Below are positions 1-5,380 of a DNA stretch of 5,380 nucleotides, piece after piece (within the stretch, counting starts at the first letter, position 1; the number at the start of each line of letters is the position of its first letter). Location of the stretch: NCBI GenBank assembly GCA_020722625.1, contig DYKK01000238.1, positions 1-5,380 of the forward strand, read 5' to 3'. The translations under genes and the position numbers were made by a program. This DNA is from Anaeromyxobacter dehalogenans. Lineage in GTDB: Bacteria; Myxococcota_A; UBA9042; DTJE01. The notes beneath the pieces are model-generated. The model was not told the origin of the DNA and made no database searches. It saw nothing but the letters and a program-made list of their open reading frames with translations.

Positions 1-53
1 CGGAGGGCATTCGCCTGGCCCCGGCCGTCGTGTTCCTCGGGACGCTCGCCTGA
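1..53 (+). CDS. C-terminal end of an unidentified, probably membrane protein (partial)
   Basis: Reading from base 3, an open frame runs to a TGA at 51-53 and encodes EGIRLAPAVVFLGTLA as its last 16 residues. The codons end almost entirely in G or C, like the neighbouring genes, and the peptide is hydrophobic, as at the end of an integral membrane protein. The frame is cut by the window edge, so the family cannot be named. A prepilin-peptidase-like C-terminus is one possibility, but that is a guess. The gene would converge on prkA with 6 bp between the two stop codons. Confidence 0.45.
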   Translation, partial: EGIRLAPAVVFLGTLA

Positions 54-59
54 TCCCGG

Positions 60-2267
60 TCAGGATTCCGGATACCGGTGGCGGAGGACGTGCTGGAGGA
101 CCTCGGCGGCGCAGCGTTCGCAGTAGCCCCGACCGCGCAGGGAGCGCAGGACGTCCTCGATGCGGGCGCGCTCCTGGGTGGTCAGGACCGGGGTCTCGCC
201 GCCCAGGACCTGCAAGGCCAGACGTCCCAGGCGCCGGATCGTGCCGGCGTGTTTCTTGTAGAAGGATTCCCTGAGGGTCTCCGCGTAGGACCGGAACAGC
301 CTCCCGTAGGGCACGGGCTCCCCGGAGTGGTCGAGCGACCACGCCCCGATGGTCCCCATGAACTCCCGGCGGAAGGCCGTGGCCCGGTCCCGCACCCCGA
401 GCGTCGCCTCCATCTCGTCCAGGAACTTCGTGTCCGGTTCCTCGAGGCGTCCGGTCAGGGGATTGCGGACCTTCTCGCCCTTCAGGACCTGGTTCGCGTG
501 CAGCGCGTACCGGGCGAGGAGGTCCTCGTACTGGCTCTCGCCGGCCAGACCCATGGCCTGCCGCACGTCGTCGTCGGCCCAGTCGAGGTAGCGCCCCCGC
601 ACGGCCTCGACCAGTTTCGGGGGGTTCCGGAAGTCCCCCTCGGGATCGACGCGGAGGAACTCGTACAGGGAGCGGTCCTTCAACAGGTCCTCGAGCCCCG
701 CGAACACGGCCAGGGGCGAGAGGCACGCGAAGTCGGGGTTCAGGGCCGCGTTGAACAGGATGGCCTTGATCTCGCGCGGGGAGGCCCCGACCTCGCCCTC
801 GTACGGCGAGCGCGCCGCCGCCTCGTCTCGCAGGGCCTGGCGCGCCGCGAGGAGTTCCAGGGCGACCTCGAGCGGGGCCCAGTCCGGGGCGCGGCCGAGG
901 GCATAGAGGTCCGCCTTCTCGATCGGGCTCAGGCGTTCGACCGCCCCCCGGACACGCGCCTCCAGGCCCACGGCGGCGGGCGCGCGCAGGCGCGTCAAGA
1001 CCGCGAACAGTCCCGTGCAGGCGAACGTGTGGGGCGCGATGTGCTTTCCCGCGGCCTCGGGCCGCACCTGGGACCGGTAGATGTCGGCCTCCTTCCCGTA
1101 ATCGAGCAGGTACGGGATGCGCACGAGTTCGATGCGGCCCTTGAAGGACGGCCAGTCGGGGATCTGCTTGAAGGCCTCGAGATACCGGTCGTTCGAAGAC
1201 GCGATGAAGACCGTGTCCAGGTGGAGGATCGCCGACGGGAGGGTGACCGTGCTCTTCTCGCAGGTCGCGAGCAGGTACTTGAACGCCTCGATGGGCTTCT
1301 TGAGGAGGTCGTTGAACTCGACCATCCCCCGATTGGCGTCCACGAGGTCTCCGAACGGCTCGAACAGGGTCATGTTCTGGAGGACCTTGGGCAGGGACTC
1401 GAGCGACCGGTTCAGGGTGATCTGGCGCAGGCCCGCGTCCACCTGCAACTGGGGCTCGATGGTCACGAGCCCCCGCCGGAAGCGCCGCGACAGGAAGAAC
1501 CGCTCGACCTGGACATGCTGGAAGACGCGCTCCAGGTCGCCGTTGTAGGACGTCAGGAGCGAATCGAAGATGAGGCGTCCCATGGGCGACAGGTCCCCGT
1601 CCAGGATCGTCTCGGACAGGGTGAAGTCCTGGCCCGCGAGGAGCCGTTCCAGCAGCGCGCGCCGTTGCCGCTTGGGGATCAGGTAGAGGGGGTGGTCCTT
1701 GAACTCGGTCTGGATCTTCGTCTCGATCTCCGACTCGTCGAGATACGCGTACGACCGGGGGGTCGGCCGCTCGGCCCCGCCGAATCCCAGGCCCTTCTTC
1801 TCGATGCGTTCCGTCGGGAAGACCCAGTTGAAGCGGTAGAGGGCGCCCTCGTCGGTCGAGGAATAGAACTCGAGCGCGCGCTGGATGCACGCGATGAGCG
1901 TGCTCTTGGCGCTCCCGTTGGGGCCGTGCAGCAGGATCAGGTGGTCCACCTTCCCCTGCTTCGCGAACTTCGACAGGATGCGGAAGATGTCCTGCTGGCC
2001 CGCCTCCTGCCCGACCAGGCGGTCCTGGCCGTCCTCGAAGGGGACATCGAAGAGCTGGAACCGGTCGCCCTCCCGGCCGAAGTGGCGGAAGCAGTCCACG
2101 AGGTACTGCGCCGCGTTGCGGGCATGGACGCGGGGGTTGGCCAGGACGAGGTGGAGGTATTCCTCGAAGGACAGGACGCGCTTCTTCAGCAGGAAGTCCT
2201 GGCGGACGTTCTCCGAGAGGTCGCGCAGGAAGGAGGACGGGTCCAGGCGGGCGTCGTCAGCGGACAT
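60..2267 (-). CDS. prkA: PrkA-family AAA+ serine protein kinase
   Basis: This is a cytoplasmic protein of the PrkA/YeaG family, known from B. subtilis and E. coli as AAA+ proteins reported to have Ser/Thr kinase activity and linked to stress, starvation and sporulation. The N-terminal region (about residues 30-65, SFEEYLHLV...P) matches the family opening. Walker A is GPNGSAKST at 115-123. The Walker B-like segment is at about 308-317, with RGMVEF ending at E317. A sensor-1-like Asn is N359, and the arginine-finger region FKGRIELVRIPY is at 376-386. The C-terminal PrkA kinase-like domain spans about 575-690 (ARYALHANQVL, then FRREFMGTI). At 735 residues it is longer than E. coli YeaG (about 640). 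The tail carries a CxxC pair (C716, C719). The ATG start is supported by GGAGG 9 nt upstream and overlaps the preceding gene by 11 bp, suggesting translational coupling. DUF444/YeaH and SpoVR genes, common partners, are not adjacent. Family assignment is firm; substrate and trigger are unknown. Confidence 0.95.
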   Translation of the reverse strand: MSADDARLDPSSFLRDLSENVRQDFLLKKRVLSFEEYLHLVLANPRVHARNAAQYLVDCFRHFGREGDRFQLFDVPFEDGQDRLVGQEAGQQDIFRILSKFAKQGKVDHLILLHGPNGSAKSTLIACIQRALEFYSSTDEGALYRFNWVFPTERIEKKGLGFGGAERPTPRSYAYLDESEIETKIQTEFKDHPLYLIPKRQRRALLERLLAGQDFTLSETILDGDLSPMGRLIFDSLLTSYNGDLERVFQHVQVERFFLSRRFRRGLVTIEPQLQVDAGLRQITLNRSLESLPKVLQNMTLFEPFGDLVDANRGMVEFNDLLKKPIEAFKYLLATCEKSTVTLPSAILHLDTVFIASSNDRYLEAFKQIPDWPSFKGRIELVRIPYLLDYGKEADIYRSQVRPEAAGKHIAPHTFACTGLFAVLTRLRAPAAVGLEARVRGAVERLSPIEKADLYALGRAPDWAPLEVALELLAARQALRDEAAARSPYEGEVGASPREIKAILFNAALNPDFACLSPLAVFAGLEDLLKDRSLYEFLRVDPEGDFRNPPKLVEAVRGRYLDWADDDVRQAMGLAGESQYEDLLARYALHANQVLKGEKVRNPLTGRLEEPDTKFLDEMEATLGVRDRATAFRREFMGTIGAWSLDHSGEPVPYGRLFRSYAETLRESFYKKHAGTIRRLGRLALQVLGGETPVLTTQERARIEDVLRSLRGRGYCERCAAEVLQHVLRHRYPES

Positions 2268-2697
2268 CCACCGGCACCTCCAGCCGGACCCCCTTGAAGA
2301 TCCGGCACTCCTTGTCGTTGCAGACCGAGAAGTCCGCCCGGGCCCGGACCACGCGGGAAGGCGGTCCGCCGGGGGCCACCTGGACGGGGACCTCCAGGAC
2401 GCCGACCCCGGACTCGACCCGGAAATCCCCGGAAGCCGAGGTGTACCGAGTCTTCGAGACCTCGAGGCCCGGGGCCTCGGTGACCTCGAGGCGGGCCGGG
2501 AACTCCTCGTTCCAGTGATAGCCCTCGCGGGCCACGAAGCGGATGCGGACCCGACCTTCCGCCCCCGGGGCCAGCGTGACCTTCGGGGTGTCGATCGTGT
2601 AGAAGGCGTCTTGAGCGGCCCGGCTCTGGCAGTGCGCGCCGGCCGCGAGAACCCCGATCATCCCCGCGGACAGGACCCAAGGCAGCACGCGCGGCAT
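2257..2697 (-). CDS. exported stand-alone DsbD N-terminal-domain-like protein
   Basis: This 146-residue protein has a signal-like N-terminus (MPR, then a hydrophobic stretch at about 4-21), so it is probably periplasmic. Cleavage could follow C23 or A27. C23 is preceded by His, so it is not a convincing lipobox. The mature part looks like the immunoglobulin-fold N-terminal domain of thiol:disulfide interchange protein DsbD: a strand pattern around PGAEGRVRIRF (44-54), the REGYHWNEEFP segment (57-67), and FSVCNDKECRIF (123-134) followed by LEVPVDV. The CX4C pair C126/C131 sits where the redox-active cysteines of this domain lie. The membrane and thioredoxin-like domains of full DsbD are absent and are not encoded next to it. 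I prefer the ATG at 2697 to a longer frame beginning at 2775: it has AAAGGGG 5 nt upstream, gives a proper signal peptide, and lies downstream of a promoter. It is the first gene of a two-gene operon with prkA. Reductant transfer is inferred; a purely structural role is also possible. Confidence 0.82.
   Translation of the reverse strand: MPRVLPWVLSAGMIGVLAAGAHCQSRAAQDAFYTIDTPKVTLAPGAEGRVRIRFVAREGYHWNEEFPARLEVTEAPGLEVSKTRYTSASGDFRVESGVGVLEVPVQVAPGGPPSRVVRARADFSVCNDKECRIFKGVRLEVPVDVR
2277..2281 (-). promoter_or_regulatory. ribosome binding site of prkA, inside the upstream gene
   Basis: GGAGG on the minus strand lies 9 nt before the prkA ATG (2265-2267) and within the last codons of the DsbD-N-like gene. 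It fixes the prkA start. Because the upstream stop (2257-2259) falls inside prkA, ribosomes finishing the first gene can reinitiate here. Confidence 0.75.
2463..2479. repeat. 17-bp perfect inverted repeat inside the DsbD-N-like gene
   Basis: CGAGGCCC (2463-2470), one central base, then GGGCCTCG (2472-2479) form a perfect palindrome. It is flanked by two copies of the 11-mer GACCTCGAGGC (2458-2468 and 2482-2492), 24 bp apart. The repeat encodes LEV-TEAPG-LEV in the protein, so amino-acid repetition plus high GC may explain it. Confidence 0.5.
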
Positions 2698-2702
2698 GGT
2701 CG

Positions 2703-2709
2703 CCCCTTT
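2703..2709 (-). promoter_or_regulatory. ribosome binding site of the DsbD-N-like gene
   Basis: AAAGGGG on the minus strand is 5 nt from the ATG at 2695-2697. It supports this start over the upstream in-frame ATGs at 2730 and 2775, one of which would overlap the promoter -10 box and the other lie beyond the -35 box. Confidence 0.6.
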
Positions 2710-2728
2710 CGTCGTGTTCCCGACCTGC

Positions 2729-2757
2729 ATTGTACACGGCGGGGGGGTGCGTTGGAA
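2729..2757 (-). promoter_or_regulatory. sigma70-type promoter for the DsbD-N-like/prkA operon
   Basis: On the minus strand there is a -10 box TACAAT (2729-2734, 5 of 6 to consensus) and a weak -35 TTCCAA (2752-2757, 3 of 6), with exactly 17 bp between. Transcription would start near 2722, leaving a leader of about 25 nt with the ribosome site inside it. The weak -35 suggests an activator or low basal activity. The spacer includes a run of seven G/C pairs (2741-2747). The call rests on sequence alone, but an AT-rich hexamer correctly placed in a very GC-rich region is persuasive. Confidence 0.55.
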
Positions 2758-2768
2758 GCGCCTGCAAC

Positions 2769-2797
2769 GTGACACCGCGCAAACATGCCCCTATACT
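2769..2797 (+). promoter_or_regulatory. strong sigma70-type promoter for the RND/MMPL transporter gene
   Basis: The -35 box GTGACA (2769-2774, 5 of 6 to TTGACA) and the -10 box TATACT (2792-2797, 5 of 6 to TATAAT) are separated by exactly 17 bp. The predicted start is near 2804, giving a leader of about 105 nt before the GTG at 2910. This is the best promoter match in the window. It stands back to back with the leftward promoter, with 11 bp between the two -35 boxes, so one regulator could control both directions. Confidence 0.68.
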
Positions 2798-2898
2798 TGC
2801 GTCCCGTGGCGCCGCGACCCCCCGTGGACCTCCGCGCGGTCGCTCGCGGCGTTCATCGCGGCGTGGAAGCGGCAGGGGACTTGAGGCGCCGGGCGGGC

Positions 2899-2903
2899 AG
2901 GAG
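2899..2903 (+). promoter_or_regulatory. ribosome binding site of the transporter gene
   Basis: AGGAG lies 6 nt before the GTG at 2910-2912 and is what decides this GTG as the start. The encoded protein then begins about 23 residues before its first membrane helix, a normal distance for this family. Confidence 0.75.
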
Positions 2904-2909
2904 TGAGGG

Positions 2910-5363
2910 GTGAAGGGCCTCGCGGGAGGACCGGGGCGTCTCATCGAGCGGTGGGTCGCCTTCTCGGTCCGGCGGACGTGGTGGGTCCTCGGGGCCGGCA
3001 CGGTCGTCTTCTGGGTCTGCCTCTTCTTCGCGTCGCGCCTGGACCTGCGCAGCGACTTCATCGAGTTGCTGCCCACGGACTCGCCGTCGGTCGTGAACCT
3101 CGAGCACCTGAAGGAGCGGGTCGCCTCGTACGCCACGCTGACCGTGGCCATCGAGTCCCCGGACCTGAAGGCATCGCAGCGGTTCGCGGACGACCTTGTG
3201 GCGCGCCTGCGGACCTTTCCGTACGACCGCATCCGCTTTATTGATTACAACCTAAACGATTTGACGGAGTTCTATAAACGCAACAAATGGCTGTATGCGG
3301 ACCTCACGGATCTCGTGGACTTCCGGGACCGCCTGCGCAAGCGCATCGAGGAGGAGACGCGCGCCGGCGTCGTGGAGTGGCTCGACGACGAGTCCCCCCC
3401 AAAGACCGACCTGCGCATTGATGAACTCAAGGCCAAGTACGAGAAGAAGGTCGAGGAGCAGGAACGCTACCCGGACGGATACTACGTGACGCCCGACCGG
3501 TCGCTGCTCGCGGTTTTCGTCCGCCCGCCCTCCACGATGAACAGCCACGAGGAGGCGGTCGCCCTCGTCCGGGACGTGCGCGCCGAGGTCGTCGCCCTCG
3601 ATCCCTCCCGGTACCACCCGGCCATGAAGGTCGGGTTCACCGGCGAGGTGATGACCGGGATCGAGGAGCGGGAGGCCCTGGCCGCCGACGCCCGCTTCAT
3701 CAGCACCTCGGCGCTCCTGCTCGTCCTGGGCTCGATCGTGGTCTATTTCCGCAGCGTCCGTTCCGTGATGCTGATCGGGATGCCCATGCTCCTGGGGCTC
3801 GTGGTCGCGTTCGCCGTGGGGTACTTCGCGGTCGGGTACCTGAACACGGCCACGGCCTTCCTGGGCGCGATCATCGCGGGGAACGGCATCAACACGATGA
3901 TCATGGTCGGGGCGAGGTTCTACGAGGAGATCCGCCGGCTGGGACCCGGCGGTCTCGCGGAGGCCCTGCGCATCGCGTACCGGTCCACCGCGCGCGGGAC
4001 CCTGGTCGCGGACGTGACGTCCGCCATCGCATACGGGACCCTGGTCGCCGCCGGCTTCCGCGGTTTCCGGCAGTTCGGGGTGATCGGCGGGGTGGGGATG
4101 CTCGCCTGCTGGCTCGCGTCGTACGCCTTCGGGCCGGCCCTGATCGCGGCCCTCCATCGCATCCGCCCGCTGGGCGCCCGGCAGGTCTCGGAGCGTCGGC
4201 CCGTCTCCCGCGCCGTGGCCCGGCTGGTGACCGGTCACCCGCGCGCCATCCTGGGGACCGCGACGGCCCTGTCCGTGGTGTCCGTCCTGTTCCTGGTCCC
4301 CTTCGCGCGCGACCCCTTCGAGTACGACTTCCACAACCTGCGCAACCGCGAATCGGTGGAGCGCGGGTCCGCGAAACTGTCGAACCGCGTGGACAGGATC
4401 TTCGAGTTGCCGCGTTCGCCCACCCCGATCCTCGCGGACGACCTCGCGGAGGTCCCGCGCATCCAGCGGGCGATCCTGGACGACCCCGCCGCGAAGGGCG
4501 TGATCGAGGACGTCCAGACGATCTTCGACTACCTTCCGGCGCAACAGGAAGAGAAACTCGCGGTCCTGGCCGACATCCGGGCCTTGATTGACCGCAAGAT
4601 TGATTTTCTTGACGAGAAAGAACAGGCGGACGTCCTGGAGTACCGCCCCCCCGAATCCCTGCGCGTTCTGACCGTGGCGGATGTCCCGGACATGATCGCG
4701 CGTCCGTTCACCGAGGTGGACGGGACCCGGGGCCGGATCCTGTACGCGTACCACCCGAAGCGCGAGAGCCTCCTGGACGGGCGGTTCCTGCTGCGCTACG
4801 CCCACGTGCTGAGGTCGGTGCGCGCGGGCGGCGACGGACTGGTCGCGGTCGGACAGGCCATGATCTTCGCGGACATGATCCAGGCCATCGAGGACGACGG
4901 GGTCCTGGTCACGGCCCTGTCCATCGCCGGGGTCCTCCTGTTCCTGGCGGTGTCGTTTCGCTCGCCTCGCGCCATGGCCCTCGTCATGACCCCGCTCCTG
5001 TGCGGGCTCCTGTGGATGCTCGGGTCCGCCGCGATCTTCGACATGAAGATCAACTTTCTGAATTTCATCGTCATCCCGATCACCATCGGCATCGGCGTGG
5101 CGTACGGGGCCTATCTCTACGCCAGGATCCGCCAGGAGGGGCCGGGGAAAATCCAGCAGGTGATCGAGTCCACCGGCGGGGCCGTGTTCCTGACGGCCCT
5201 GACGACCATCATCGGGTACGCCACCCTCATCACCTCGACGAACATGGCCCTCCAGTCGTTCGGGATCCTCGCGGACATCGGGGAGGTCGTGTGCCTGAGC
5301 GCGTCCGAGGTCGTCCTGACCGCCCTGGTCGTGGTGATCGCCCGGCGGCGAGCGCGGGCGTAG
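2910..5363 (+). CDS. RND/MMPL-family inner-membrane transporter, 12 TM
   Basis: This 817-residue protein has the two-fold RND/MMPL plan. TM1 is at about 24-42, followed by a large periplasmic loop (about 43-260) opening with LRSDFIELLP. TM2-TM6 follow at about 263-280, 286-308, 313-336, 365-382 and 388-414. TM7 is at about 444-465, followed by a second loop (about 466-660) opening with EYDFHNLRNRES. TM8-TM12 are at about 665-683, 689-709, 716-738, 757-775 and 790-811. Family signatures include GNGIN (324-328) with ARFYEE in TM4, FRGFRQFGVIGG (383-394), and IGIGVAYG in TM10. Known relatives export lipids, hopanoids or other hydrophobic molecules using the proton gradient; the substrate here cannot be read. 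The canonical relay aspartates of TM4 and TM10 are replaced by N328 and A731. D368 (TM5) and E792/E800 (TM12) are acidic residues inside predicted helices. Loop 1 has a highly charged helical stretch at 137-187. The gene is divergent from the prkA operon, has its own promoter, and has no visible adaptor or outer-membrane partner in the window. Confidence 0.92.
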   Translation: MKGLAGGPGRLIERWVAFSVRRTWWVLGAGTVVFWVCLFFASRLDLRSDFIELLPTDSPSVVNLEHLKERVASYATLTVAIESPDLKASQRFADDLVARLRTFPYDRIRFIDYNLNDLTEFYKRNKWLYADLTDLVDFRDRLRKRIEEETRAGVVEWLDDESPPKTDLRIDELKAKYEKKVEEQERYPDGYYVTPDRSLLAVFVRPPSTMNSHEEAVALVRDVRAEVVALDPSRYHPAMKVGFTGEVMTGIEEREALAADARFISTSALLLVLGSIVVYFRSVRSVMLIGMPMLLGLVVAFAVGYFAVGYLNTATAFLGAIIAGNGINTMIMVGARFYEEIRRLGPGGLAEALRIAYRSTARGTLVADVTSAIAYGTLVAAGFRGFRQFGVIGGVGMLACWLASYAFGPALIAALHRIRPLGARQVSERRPVSRAVARLVTGHPRAILGTATALSVVSVLFLVPFARDPFEYDFHNLRNRESVERGSAKLSNRVDRIFELPRSPTPILADDLAEVPRIQRAILDDPAAKGVIEDVQTIFDYLPAQQEEKLAVLADIRALIDRKIDFLDEKEQADVLEYRPPESLRVLTVADVPDMIARPFTEVDGTRGRILYAYHPKRESLLDGRFLLRYAHVLRSVRAGGDGLVAVGQAMIFADMIQAIEDDGVLVTALSIAGVLLFLAVSFRSPRAMALVMTPLLCGLLWMLGSAAIFDMKINFLNFIVIPITIGIGVAYGAYLYARIRQEGPGKIQQVIESTGGAVFLTALTTIIGYATLITSTNMALQSFGILADIGEVVCLSASEVVLTALVVVIARRRARA

Positions 5364-5380
5364 CGCTCGTCACACCCGGA

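Noticed and set aside
40..85. Bidirectional terminator between the convergent genes
   Set aside because: There are several CCGG-based short repeats (around 57-79), but no stable hairpin followed by a T-run in either direction, so an intrinsic terminator is not supported.
78..2297. A 739-codon open frame on the + strand, antisense to prkA
   Set aside because: It mirrors prkA and is a typical result of high GC. Its peptide has no recognisable domain and is low in complexity, while the minus frame has clear AAA+ and PrkA motifs.
2696..2884. A 62-codon + strand frame in the intergenic region
   Set aside because: Its ATG overlaps the start of the divergent gene and lies upstream of the + strand promoter, it has no ribosome site, and no alternative start exists after the predicted transcript start. 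The last 24 codons do have G/C-rich third positions, so a decayed gene end is conceivable, but nothing supports it further.
2186..3232. A 348-codon minus-strand frame spanning the intergenic region
   Set aside because: It crosses both promoters and overlaps three better-supported genes in other frames, and its peptide is Arg/Gly/Pro-rich with no domain.
3273..3278. TATAAA as an internal -10 box within the AT-rich island of the transporter gene
   Set aside because: No acceptable -35 box lies 15-19 bp upstream. TTGACG at 3261 is only 6 bp away and TTGATT at 3241 is 26 bp away.
3252..4805. A 517-codon minus-strand frame antisense to the transporter
   Set aside because: It is a shadow of the RND/MMPL gene: Gln/Arg/Asp/His-rich with no family signature.
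5364..5380. Terminator or new gene after the transporter
   Set aside because: Only 17 bases remain and they show no hairpin, T-run or start signal.

Overview
This is a GC-rich window (strong G/C preference at third codon positions) from what looks like a Gram-negative bacterium. It has a protein resembling the periplasmic N-terminal domain of DsbD and a large RND/MMPL-type inner-membrane exporter. The phylum cannot be fixed from the sequence. Myxococcota, Acidobacteriota and Planctomycetota-like lineages would all fit, and this is inference only.

Layout, left to right. (1) Bases 1-53 hold the last 16 codons of an unidentified + strand gene with a hydrophobic C-terminus. It converges tail-to-tail, with 6 bp between, on a leftward operon. 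(2) The leftward operon has two genes: a 146-residue exported DsbD-N-like protein (2257-2697), then a 735-residue PrkA-family AAA+ serine protein kinase (60-2267). The two reading frames overlap by 11 bp, and the prkA ribosome site lies inside the upstream gene. (3) The 212-bp divergent intergenic region (2698-2909) carries two readable sigma70-type promoters back to back, one for each direction. (4) The + strand gene 2910-5363 encodes an 817-residue, 12-TM RND/MMPL-family transporter that starts at GTG behind a good AGGAG site.

How the genes may work together: the DsbD-N-like gene and prkA are almost certainly co-transcribed and translationally coupled. The transporter shares their control region and may be co-regulated. 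The usual PrkA partners (DUF444/YeaH and SpoVR) are not in this window. A link between an envelope thiol-redox protein, a cytosolic stress kinase and an envelope exporter is suggestive but unproven.

The points most worth checking are: the unusual DsbD-N/PrkA pairing; the absence of the expected proton-relay aspartates in both TM4 and TM10 of the transporter; two AT-rich rare-codon islands in the transporter's periplasmic loops; and a G7 tract in the spacer of the prkA-operon promoter. No RNA gene, CRISPR array, insertion sequence or obvious mobile element is visible. The window reads as ordinary chromosome with an unusual gene pairing rather than a clear new defence or mobile system.
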